Made by a program: the position numbers and the translations under genes. The notes beneath the pieces were generated by a model that saw nothing but the letters and a program-made list of their open reading frames with translations, was not told where the DNA came from and made no database searches. A stretch of DNA of 64,000 nt from Stratiolaelaps scimitus (lineage: Eukaryota; Arthropoda; Arachnida; Mesostigmata; Laelapidae). Of this stretch, positions 49,855 to 59,849 are shown in pieces (the first letter of the stretch is position 1; each line of letters starts with the position of its first letter). Where the stretch lies: contig JABWDB010000002.1 of the NCBI GenBank assembly GCA_019614645.1, positions 28,819,501 through 28,883,500 on the forward strand, written 5' to 3'.

Positions 49855-49965
49855 TATACCGTTTTAGCTCCTTCTTATGTCGGTCGCTGCGCAACACAGC
49901 CTGGTCACGCAGCCACTATAACTGAACAAGCTAAATGTTATGATCTGATCAACTAGCCATGTAGT
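49855..49965 (+). pseudogene. LINE endonuclease-like relic (LAPSY family), copy 2
   Basis: The plus frame reads VLAPSYVGRCATQPGHAATI, then TEQAKCYDLIN and a stop. It aligns with copy 1 at 39.97 kb (TLAPSYDNHCASQPEYSIAL), and the DNA TTTAGCTCCTTCTTATG is identical in both. It probably belongs to the same element as the RT relic at 48830-49170. Confidence 0.65.
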
Positions 49966-49979
49966 TCTTGTTATTCCTG

Positions 49980-51220
49980 TTTGTATATTTCTTGCATGCA
50001 TTTTTGCCAGCAAGGGAATTTCTTGTGCTTCAGGAAGAAGCACGGCTTTGTTACTTGCTCTAATAGTTTATTAATCAAGTTATAGAAATGCAAACATATT
50101 TGTGAACCGCAGACCCAGTAAAATAGATTTTAATTAATCTGACTACAATTACTAAATCTTCTAGCATTTAGCAAATCGTACCTCAAAGTACATACAAAGA
50201 ATATACATGCTGACACGCACGTTTTGCTATCAACGCAACCCGAGTTGCAGGCCTCTAGCTCTTTAGATTTTGGGCCATTCACACATACATATTATACATA
50301 TACTTGCACTCATATACACATACAGCCATATGCATTATATGAATATGAACAAATACGCCAGTTCCTCAGTATTATTTTCGTTTACAGTCTCGTATCCGTC
50401 AGGTAAGTTAGTATTAACACGATTATTTGAATCAGTTAGCGATCGACCACGATCGATATTTTTTGTTCATCAATACTTTTGTTCATGCCCGAAATTTTAA
50501 AGTGTTATGATACATGTTTGAATTGGTATTTAATTGTTCGAAAATAAATCGTCAGTAGCACATTTCTACCCGGGGGACACCAACAAATAACTTCATAAAT
50601 ATTTAATAATTACGATCGTATCGATATTTATATATATTTTTTACTGGCGCCACTCGACCTCTATGTTAGCATGCCCCGCCACACATGAACACACCGATAG
50701 ACTTTGAACGGCTGTGGACACTCATACCCGACCAGTTCTTCATCTCTTTTCCAATACGCTCCATACAATACAATCGCCACATAACACTATCCAGCAATTT
50801 CCCAATCTTACCTAAAGCGGGTTCGGACCAATTCCCGTTACTAGGTGCGGTACCCAATTACCCCCACTAAATTACTCCAATGCCTTTTCCAGCCTGTCAT
50901 CGTGTTGCAGCAATTACCCCATTCCCCGGTGGCAATTCTCGCGTTGTTGCATTGCAATTTACCCTTTGCATTGTAACTGCTGACACCTTAACCCACTGAA
51001 ATAAATTCGTGCCCTTAATAAGCAGATCTAAAGGTTAAACTATTTACTTCCAATATAAAAAAAAGACCTGACCTAAACTTAAGAAAATGCGATCAGAAAC
51101 AGGAAAAACTAACCGAAAAACTAGCCGACTTTCACATTTCAACGTTGACAAATTCGTCGTTTACAAACAGTTGTCGAAATAAGCACTCGGAAAGTTATAT
51201 TTTCTTATTCGATGAGGATA
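49980..51220. other. Intergenic, nothing recognised
   Basis: AT-rich with a CA/TA-rich stretch at about 50280-50340. Open frames at 50666-50870 on both strands have no known motif. Confidence 0.45.
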
Positions 51221-51231
51221 CCTCTATACGT

Positions 51232-51437
51232 GAGCATGATTTTTCCCAGACATGCCCTTTTCAACATAATGCCTGCGCGTCAAGTAAGACCTACACACTA
51301 AAATCATCAAAATTCTTAGAGAATTATCTTGTCGGCACAGGCATTGGGAAGATTTTGTATGTGAATTTTGTATATGAACCTGATTTTTCCCAATCCGTCC
51401 TTTTTATCATAATGTTTCTCGTCAAACCTGTCCTACA
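51232..51437. repeat. Diverged direct duplication
   Basis: The stretch beginning GATTTTTCCCAGACATGCCC at about 51238 is repeated, diverged, from about 51378 (GATTTTTCCCAATCCGTCC). Both continue with CATAATG and then GTCAA. The following GTTAGAGCCGTTTTGGAGAT (about 51458) and ACACAAACATACATGC resemble a phrase common in arthropod dispersed repeats, which is from memory. Confidence 0.5.
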
Positions 51438-51769
51438 CAAAAGATAACATCAGATCGTTAGAGCCGTTTTGGAGATAGCCTACACAAACATACATGCATA
51501 CCACAAACTTAACGAGTTTTATAGAATAGGATAATTGTATCAAATATAGTCGCTCTCTATAACAAGCGAGATTCATTTATGCCTAACATCTCAGCTTGAG
51601 GCCTAAGATATTAAGGACAGGTTTTGAAACCAACCTTGGAAATTGATACTGGACTTTACCATAAGAATGCCGCGATGCGAGGCTCTTCTAAGGTTTTTTT
51701 AAACAAATTCGAGAATGAACTGTTGAATGGGTGACACTTAGTTACACTGCAAGTGAATTGGAACCATGT

Positions 51770-51919
51770 CTCGGTGTGGACAAGCACGTTATCGAGAAGG
51801 GCGGGTTTTTTAGGATCAAGTTTACCTTCTTCCTCTTTGTTTAAAACCGTTGATCTTGGCTGTTTTGGTCCCATTTTAATATTTTGAATAAAGATCGTTT
51901 TTCTCATGAATATTTTCAC
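51770..51919 (-). pseudogene. Possible IS481-like transposase fossil
   Basis: The minus frame contains MGPKQPRSTVLNKEEEGKLD followed by KKPALLDNVL. The GPK.PRSTVL..EEE motif is one I recall from IS481-family transposases (TGPKEPRSTVL..EEE..IVAFR..TLLPLDD), just after their N-terminal helix-turn-helix. The later residues fit only loosely (ALLDNVL against TLLPLDDCL), and the rest of the frame to 51656 does not match. No inverted repeats or target duplication were found. Confidence 0.35.
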
Positions 51920-51924
51920 TTAAA

Positions 51925-54190
51925 TGAATCCCCATGAATGCTTTAAAAAGTAATATTTTATTGTTTTTTATTCCTAAATCATATTTTAATTGCTAATAGT
52001 AGTCAGTAAATTATCTCAATTAGTCACAAGCTGTGGGCTCTAATATACATTCAACCCGGCTTTATACTCGTCCTGTCAATACAATCAACTCAGCTGTGGT
52101 TCAAGTACAAACATACAATAGTATCTAAGCACAAACATAAAATATTATGGATAATGTCCCTCCACCAAGCATATGGTACCATTGCTTTTAAAATTTGAAT
52201 GATGTCATATATTTGCTCCATTTTCAGTGCTCAACTTGAAAGCTCGGGCCCCAGATGCTGACCTCGCCGCAAGTCTTAGTCATCAAATTAGAGAAATAAA
52301 ATCACTACGCAAAAGTTGGCCTTCGTGGTTGCTTAAACCCATCTGAATCTTCTTAGTACTTTTGTTGATTACGTCGTACAGACGCATGCACTCGTTTTAG
52401 AATTGAAAACATGTCATTAGTGACGTACAGGTTTTATTCGATATGACGTAAAAATGGCACTTACCCACTGCAAAATTATTTCCTTGCACCTGCGGCAAGC
52501 GTTCCGCTCTTAATTTAGATTGTGACGTACTCGTATTTCCGTTTGGTAAGTGCGGCCTGCAAATGGAAACGAATTTTCATCCTGCCGAATAACAAAATGA
52601 TGCGAAATATTTTGAAAAAAGAAAGACTTTTACTTTGGGTTAATTAATCTGTTTGATTTAGTGATGTGGGTTCTCTTATTTTACTCAGAGACGTCAGAAT
52701 TTATATTTCCTAGTTTCCAAAATAAGATTGGCTGTGCTGAAAGGATAAAGCTTTGACTGAAACATTGATTGAGGATTGCCTAGACATTATCACGTTATTA
52801 TTAGGGAACTGGTAAAACCTGGATAAAACAGACTCATGGGCATCTCTGCGCAGACCTGGTATTAGGCATTTCCTGCAGTGGCAAGTCGAGTCATCATATT
52901 AAATTATACATCTTGATTACACTTGTCCACATATTTTTGTTTAAATTTCAATAGTTTGATTCACTGCAAGAATTGATACTTGGATTGCTGAGTGTAATGA
53001 CTTTTCACGTTGATGTGCTTCATCGGTTATCGAAGGGCCTCCGTGGTTCTTGATGGAACATCACCGTCCAGAGGTTAAGATTGGCTTCACAGATGTGTTC
53101 ATTCTAACCATATTTGTTACAGCTATCCGTAATACATCAAATTTAGAATTCGATCCTTTAGAAATGAAAGCGAAAGTCATCCTCAGACTTGTTTAGATGT
53201 AATAAATAGGCTTGTAGGAAGGAGATTGGATCCACATGTGTCTTGCCTAGCTATCCACACATGAGCGAGAAAGCTGCTGCAGTGTCCATTATAGAACCTG
53301 TTATTATAACATGTCCGTATAGACATATTATTTATCTGTATATTAAAATAGACAAATATAACAATGCCGTTATATTCGTTTTAAGAATTTATATTTTTAC
53401 TAATAATTCAGATGGACGTTTTCATATAGGTTTGTATTTAAAGAAAGAAAAGTGCGTAGTATGCAATAAACTTTTTTTTATTAATTTATTACAACTGTTA
53501 TATAGCATATTACAAAAAAATAAAATAATAAGGGGGATATGATATATATGGCAGGTCCCAATGCATTTAAGAATAACGGCCGCTATAATTATATAATTTT
53601 CCACCCGTTGCGACTCTGGCCAGAGAGGTAACAAATAATTTAGTAGTACGCAGTTTCTCGCAGAATTGATCTCAACGCATGGGCACACACTCAATGGATC
53701 GGTTGAAAGCTTGTTGTGAAAACCATGCACTGAGAATCTAGTTACAACATGACTATACGATCGATTTGCTCCCTTTCACGCATAGTTCATTGCGTCGGTA
53801 TTCGGGAAGTCAGTGACGTTTCAAGTACATCGTTGAAGCTTGGTGTTTCCAAGAATTCAGAGCATCACTCGAGTTCCTCGACGAATAATAGGGGAGTGAT
53901 GGCTGCTAGTTTGGCTAGCTATTCTTAGTTGTGTGGTGGAGTCCCAATACGCGTTTTAGATGTCTTCTAACTATTGGGGTGTTCCGGGGTTTGGCCTTCC
54001 CAGACAGTCTCTACCCCGTAGGCTGCTATGGGTGCACCTTTTCGGAGCCCAAAGCAGCCGATATGGACAGGAGACGGCGGTTCCCGGTTGTCGACACAGC
54101 TGAAAGCGCTTTTCTGCATCTCTCACTAACGTGTGAGAGAAAACGGTGGAATAAGAGCACGTCGTCAACGTGATACTCCGATTACTTAAC
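51925..54190. other. Intergenic, no gene supported
   Basis: AT-rich. The frames at 53243-53542 and 53422-53730 are low-complexity or hydrophobic by composition. The frame at 53931-54173 is GC-richer but has no recognised family. It may be an upstream part of the LINE scrap that follows. Confidence 0.45.
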
Positions 54191-54194
54191 CGAA

Positions 54195-54530
54195 ATGCTT
54201 GCGGACCAAGTTATTCAAGGCATTCATGGAGAAAGGCTACACCCTAGCGATATACAGGCATTGTGTAATGACCGTAATACTGAAGAGGAAGGGAGATCCC
54301 ACAAACCCGAACACATGGCGAGGAATCGCAAAGAAGGGCTGTGTATACAAACCGTTATCAAGCATTCCTGTGATATATCTTACTTTCGTACCTGGACTAC
54401 CGTGATGTATTACCGGACGAGCAACACGATTTTCAGGCTGACAGGTCTGCCATGACAGCATGTGAAATTGTGCTGGAGGCAACAAAAAAATACGCTAAGC
54501 CGACACAGGCAGTGAATGGGTTTTTTTTAG
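54195..54530 (+). pseudogene. LINE reverse transcriptase scrap (fingers region)
   Basis: Plus frames read VILKRKGDPTNPNTWRGIAK and CVYKPLSSI, then after a frame change LPDEQHDFQADRSAMTACEI and VLEATKKYAKPTQAVNGFF. These match the opening RT segment (I.K.GD...P..WRGI......K..S.I....L....QHGF...RS...A) of non-LTR elements. It differs from the 4.5 kb and 48 kb relics, so it is likely another subfamily. It stops before the catalytic box. Confidence 0.65.
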
Positions 54531-54534
54531 AAAT

Positions 54535-55635
54535 ACGTGTTTAACATTCGTTCGGTATACTCAACCTTCTAATATAAGATCAGTTTTATTGGGCTGCCCA
54601 GATGACGTATTGACTTGCGCTTTCACCTGAGACTGTCGTTGCAGCACTGCCATTTTCGTATTACTTCTACAGCGCCTATATAGAAACATCTGTCGTGTTT
54701 AGACCGCTTCGAAACGCGTTAGGGCTTTTTTTACATTTGATTATTGTGTATCTTAATCGTAATATTTATAGACCCTTCTGTAAAAACACACTATTGTACG
54801 CTTGTGATGCTCAGAAATCCGGGAGACTAATATTTGCTCCCTTAATGTAATAACATATACGTATAGCCTGAGGAATAGTTTAGCCACAAACTTACTGATT
54901 AATGAGCTCGAAGAAGAGAAAACACGTGTATAAAAGGAAACGACTTGGTGGCATTCGACACCTATGCTCATCACCTTTGAATCAGCTTTAAAAATCTGTG
55001 CATCTCCCGAACTATCTGAAGTTGTGAATCTACTTCAGATTTCCCTTAAGTCCCTTGAGACATTTATCAAGTTGCAAGACCTTAACAACATCTGAATGAT
55101 ACGATGAAACAATAATTAACACTTAATAAATCGCTAATTTCTCTACGTTGCTTACACGATATGTAGTCATTGTCGTTTGCAGTTGCTTCTCGATGCTGAA
55201 AACCCAATGAGGTTTACATTGAAGATGAGTTTATTGATTCCTCAGTCAAACTAATTGGATATAGCGTTTTGCATAGCTCAAAATATTCTGAATAACATAA
55301 GCGAAGTATTTTGCTAAAGAAGGTATATTTGTCACCCAATTTCTTTTGAGATATGGTACTTCCGGATATTATCTGCAGATTTTTCATGTTTCACAGTTCC
55401 CTGCTCATATAATATATCAATTAGGGGTGCTACAATATTTTGAACGTCTTCATAACTGTAATTAACATTAAATTGCCGTATTTAATTTGGTTACAAGCTT
55501 AACTTGCTTACATTTCTGTGCGGCAATCAACTGAAGGTCCCTATTTATGTTCTCTCAGCTGGAAGAAAACCGGATATAAAATATAAACGTACATTATATT
55601 ACATGAATTTGATATGTACAGTTACCTTCCTATTT
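54535..55635. other. Intergenic, nothing recognised
   Basis: AT-rich with short frames only. The right end should hold the 3' flank of the LARP6 gene. Confidence 0.5.
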
Positions 55636-55639
55636 ACAT

Positions 55640-55645
55640 TTTATT
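55640..55645 (-). promoter_or_regulatory. Candidate poly(A) signal of the LARP6 gene
   Basis: AATAAA on the minus strand about 190 nt after the stop codon. In AT-rich DNA this hexamer is common, so the assignment is tentative. Confidence 0.4.
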
Positions 55646-55835
55646 TACACTTATTTTTAAATTAAAAGTATTTTAATGTATTTCAACTCATCTATTTCAC
55701 GTGAACAGGTTGGTCAGGTAAGACCGTTAGTCCTTTTGCAAGTTAGTAATTGTTTAGACACACGATGCTCAAGTTCTATCTAGAAACACAATACACTCAC
55801 AAATAAATATTAAGAATAAATGGAAGCTAGAGAGA

Positions 55836-56882
55836 CTAATTAGCTATCTGATAGAAACCGCGAGTTCCATCCGGTCCACGGGGCTGTCGAATGACGCAAC
55901 TAGCAGCGGGCAATTCGTTAATGGTAAACCTTCTAGGTCGAGTTTCCGACAGCATATTTTCCTTTAGGCAATTCACCTCGTCCCTTAGTTTAGTCATCCT
56001 AGGTTCCTTTTGCTCATTTTTTTTGCTTTGGTGCGGAACACCCTGGCAGAAAGACTTCGCACGTGGCTTAGTCTCTATAGGTTGTGAGCGGTCGCGCCAT
56101 GAGAGTGGAATGTTCGTGTGAGTTGAAGCATGCTCCCCGGACCCAACGGAGGATCGTTTAACCACTTCGGAGTCTGAGAATGTACGTTTTTCTCGGTTAA
56201 CAATTTTTTCCTTAGCTTCCTTCACCATCGGCCTGAAGCAGTCCTTTAGAAGGACTATTTGGAAACCAGGGACTGATAGTGCCAGGGCTTTGGCAGCGGA
56301 TTCACTTTTCTCAAACTCAATCACAGCGCAGGTGAGCTGGCGACACTTAGGGTAGCGGGCGAAGACCTTCCTTGTGGCGTCGTCGATCTGTTCTCCAGGT
56401 GAAAGCATCCTGACTCCATGCATCGGACCACAATTACGGAAGATGTCCTCAAACAATTGCTTGTCTGGTAGGCTTTGTTGTGAGGCCCATATAATGACAG
56501 TTCTGACGGGCTTGGTCTCGTCCTCCTCCGGAGCTGCGGAACGGCGTCGCACTTTACATCCATCCTCATTAACTTCGAGAAAGTCTGACGTGCGCAAGGC
56601 CTCAGCTACAATGCGCCAATCATAGCCTTTACAAAGGCTTTTAACCTTTCGGAATGACGACATGAGTTTGAGGGATAGCCATCCCTCTTTAGATTTAGTG
56701 ACGTGTTTGAGTAAGAACTGGTCCTTGCTAACTACTTCGTCAGACAGATAGAACTCTACCTGTTGCCGGATCCTTAGTAGTTGCTCGGGATCAAGCGGAA
56801 GTAAATCCACATCTTCGGCACTCTCGAAACCTGAGTCCTTTCCAGGACTTGAGCTAAGGAGGGTTTCTTCACACTTGACCAT
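55836..56882 (-). CDS. LARP6: La-related protein 6-like (La motif + RRM + SUZ-C), single exon
   Basis: A 348-residue open frame. Residues about 33-112 form the La motif: IRQQVEFYLSDEVVSKDQFL keeps the conserved QVE.Y.SD....D.FL signature, and YDWRIVAEALRTSDFLEVNE completes the winged helix. Residues about 126-215 form the RRM, with VRTVIIWA as the first strand and LTCAVIEFE as a later strand. Residues 328-344 (SCVIRQPRGPDGTRGF) are the SUZ-C box that ends LARP6 proteins. LARP6 proteins bind RNA stem-loops, for example collagen mRNA in vertebrates; the target here is unknown. The protein is shorter than vertebrate LARP6 (about 490), mainly between RRM and SUZ-C and at the N terminus. No intron interrupts the frame. 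The start Met precedes a Ser- and Asp-rich N terminus, and no in-frame upstream Met with domain sequence is seen. Confidence 0.93.
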   Translation of the reverse strand: MVKCEETLLSSSPGKDSGFESAEDVDLLPLDPEQLLRIRQQVEFYLSDEVVSKDQFLLKHVTKSKEGWLSLKLMSSFRKVKSLCKGYDWRIVAEALRTSDFLEVNEDGCKVRRRSAAPEEDETKPVRTVIIWASQQSLPDKQLFEDIFRNCGPMHGVRMLSPGEQIDDATRKVFARYPKCRQLTCAVIEFEKSESAAKALALSVPGFQIVLLKDCFRPMVKEAKEKIVNREKRTFSDSEVVKRSSVGSGEHASTHTNIPLSWRDRSQPIETKPRAKSFCQGVPHQSKKNEQKEPRMTKLRDEVNCLKENMLSETRPRRFTINELPAASCVIRQPRGPDGTRGFYQIAN

Positions 56883-56889
56883 CTTGTTC

Positions 56890-57300
56890 TAATCCTTACT
56901 TGTTTAGCTGATAATGTGTTTGAACGATGTGAATTTCGGATGGTAACTCTGAGATAAACTCGATAGGCACTTTCTGTGTCTGGTCGCACTCGACCCTGCT
57001 TCTTGCAGTCGAAAGGACGAGACTGACCCTGTTGCCACGTGCTCAGACTTATAGCGCTGCAAGACGCAGTGGCGAGAGAGCAGCCAGACACGAGAGAAAG
57101 GGGTTTTGGCTGTGACGTGATGTTTCCACGCTCAACGTGCCAAACGCCAGTTGAGACTAGAGTATAGTCATCGAGTGTCGTCTACTGTGTCAAATGCTGG
57201 GAAGCAAGAGTCTGCCACTCACAGCGGCTACAGGCCACGTTGGCAGCGAGTATAGGCCGTCCTGGCAGTTGAGTGTACTGTCCCTATAGACACACTAGAC
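56890..57300 (-). promoter_or_regulatory. Likely promoter and 5' UTR region of the LARP6 gene
   Basis: DNA upstream of the start is clearly GC-richer than the flanks, as is common for housekeeping promoters. A short near-repeat (AGGCC then TGGCAG, about 57231-57270) is present. No TATA box stands out. This is inferred from position and composition only. Confidence 0.35.
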
Positions 57301-57309
57301 AATCTGGCG

Positions 57310-59690
57310 CTTGGTCTGCCTGATTTGTGCACTTTGTGCCGATGTCATTGCCAAGATGAAACAAGGGGATATACGCATCGTAGAAGGCTATCCTTACGTC
57401 TCTGTTTGTGGTCTTTTCGCTTGCAAGAGCCCGATGGCAGAATTCATTATAATGGTTAGGACAACGAAATGCAAACGACGAAAAGTAATTCCTTATCGTA
57501 GAGTAGATTATCCATAGAGAAAAATAGTTGTTAGGTTATACGACAATGTCAGAAAGTTAACAACGCACTGCGACAAAATCAGCAGAACCAATATGAATGC
57601 TCTACATGCAGCTGGTAGGATATCACATTATATTCTTGTCCAGCGTACTCTTCGAGGCTTCCATTTTTCATGCGGGTTGTAAGAAAATGTCATGTGATTG
57701 ATACAAGAATAAGTGTCACACACATTTTTTTTGTCCCAGCTAAGCTGGGCACTTTGTCAGCATATTTCTTATTTCGCCTTCAGTACAGGCCATAACGCCG
57801 TTATTAAATACAACGATCGACACGTGGTGCATCGAAATGTAAAGCAGTATGTCTAAAGAGATCAGGTAAGCTTAATTACGCATCACGTTCCAAGATCGGT
57901 CTCAACGAAATCTACCCATATGTTCTCGGCTTGGGTTTATGCACTGAGGAGGCTAAATTGTGACAGCATTACAACTAATTCTCATACAAATATTTTTTAC
58001 TAAATATAGTGTCCATGTAATAAACCTAGCTCCATCTTACAAGACATTAGACAAAAAATAATTAATGATGAAATTATACAATTAAAATTAAATCATATAC
58101 ACGAACGCTGAAAACTATTACTGTATGACATCCTATGTCAGCGGGATAGTGGACATTAAATGAAACCCCAATGTCTTGTCGTGGAAAATTTTTCTATTTG
58201 GGTAAATCCAGAGAAAACACTTTCAAAAACCTATCTGGTAAATGTATGGTTGGCCAAGAGAACAACAAACATCAAAACTATTTTATTATGAAAAACAAAG
58301 CGTTTTCGGCATACGGCAAGGTGAACATAAGAGCACCTGCCGCCTAGAATTGCGTCCGTCAGCGTTCTCCCTAAAGTGACCGTTATGATTACTCTTAGCA
58401 CAGATGGACATCTTCTAAAGAGACAACACTAATAATGTAAAGTCGGAGTAAGCAAAAGCTACCATTACTTTTCAGCAGATCATTTAGCCCCTGCGTTTCA
58501 AGGTGTTGCCACGTTATTTTCTGGTTCGTTATATTTTGGCCGCTAGTTCTTATCTCACTGACTGAGCCCAGTGGGCCTTCTCCTGCGCAGTGGCTTTGCC
58601 CAGCGCTTGTAAACAGGTCAAACTGCGCTCTCGCCCGCTACATTGGATTCCTCATCCAATATTGATTGGACCGTCACGATGCTTTTTCAATCTACAATAT
58701 AGCTAATTAAAAACGTCTTCCCATATTCCAGGTAAGACAATCTATCATTTTTCAGAGTAGAGGAGATATAACCGATACCATTTGAAGAAGCTTATTCAGG
58801 TCAGCGGGTATTAAAAGTAATGTGAATTTGAGCAACTACGTCGAGACTTAGCCAGGAACCCCTTCCGTATTATTTTGTCCAAAGAAGTGCCACATATCTG
58901 TATTATTCCGGTATGATAATCTTAGGAAATTATAATGCTTATTATTATTGATATTATTATGCAAGTAACAAGCTAAAACGGCGTATGTACGTATAAGCCT
59001 GAGTGCCTAAAAATAAATATTAACAAAAATGAGTAGAGAAGAAAACAAGAAGTGCTCCTTCTAAAGAGGCACTCATGCACTTACTAAATGACTAATACAT
59101 AACAACGCCTTTATCTGCATACTACGCATACCTATCAATGTGAAGGGGAGGTCGACACACATCGCCAATATTATGGCCTTTTATATCGATTCATTTTGAT
59201 CTTTTAACATGATACGCACGCCCATACCTCGCAATCGGAACTTTTAGAACATACAATATATATCTAAATACACTAGCACATGAATACTCGAATTCAATTT
59301 TTTTGTTCGATTAGTCGGACCATTGCTTATCACACACAATGCCCTGATGTGTTTGGTAAATAAATAATTTTCTATATTGAGTATAATTAATATTAAAAAA
59401 TGTATGTATTGGTGATCTATATGTAAGCCGCGAGAAAATTTCTGTAGCTTCAAAGGACTCAAAGAATTCAATAAATGTGCACATAATCCATTTTACGGCG
59501 AACGTTTTTGTATGACCTCTACAAATGCTGTCATAGTCGCACAATTGGGTTTGTACACATCTCACCGCCCCTACTGAAGGATTGCGCTTATCGACACCGG
59601 GAAGGGCGGTGCTGTTGAACATCGTTAACAGTTCCAGAAGGGGGAGTCGGTCACGGTGTTGTTGTCGTCATGCATTAACACAGCAACACC
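57310..59690. other. Intergenic, nothing recognised
   Basis: AT-rich. Frames at 57311-57517 and 59244-59622 show no recognisable domain. Confidence 0.5.
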
Positions 59691-59708
59691 CCCTTAAAAA
59701 TAGTTTTA

Positions 59709-59790
59709 CAGTTTTTGGAGCTGACCCTCAGCTGTTCCCCTATCTGACATATATCCCCTTAGCTCTTAACCTTTTTAGGTATTACTACTA
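59709..59790 (-). mobile_element. 5'-truncated LINE-like 3' end (family B), second copy with TSD
   Basis: A body of about 82 bp is flanked by CCTTAAAAATAGTTTTA (59692-59708) and CCTTAAAAATAGGTTTA (59791-59807), a 17-bp duplication with one mismatch. On the minus strand it ends in AGCTGAGGGTCAGCT followed by CCAAAAAC. It shares CCCCTATCTGACA, CTCTTAACCTTT and AGGTATTACTA (plus strand) with the copy at 49352-49474, but is truncated further in. Confidence 0.82.
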
Positions 59791-59805
59791 CCTTAAAAAT
59801 AGGTT

Positions 59806-59841
<36 letters not shown>

Positions 59842-59846
59842 TATAG
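59806..59846. repeat. (TA)n microsatellite
   Basis: Alternating T and A with one G interruption, directly after the right target duplication of the family-B copy. Confidence 0.9.
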
Positions 59847-59849
59847 CAG

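Noticed and set aside
53422..53730. 102-codon minus-strand frame with hydrophobic residues
   Set aside because: Very AT-rich DNA gives Ile, Leu, Phe and Asn-rich translations that mimic membrane helices. An overlapping plus frame is equally open.
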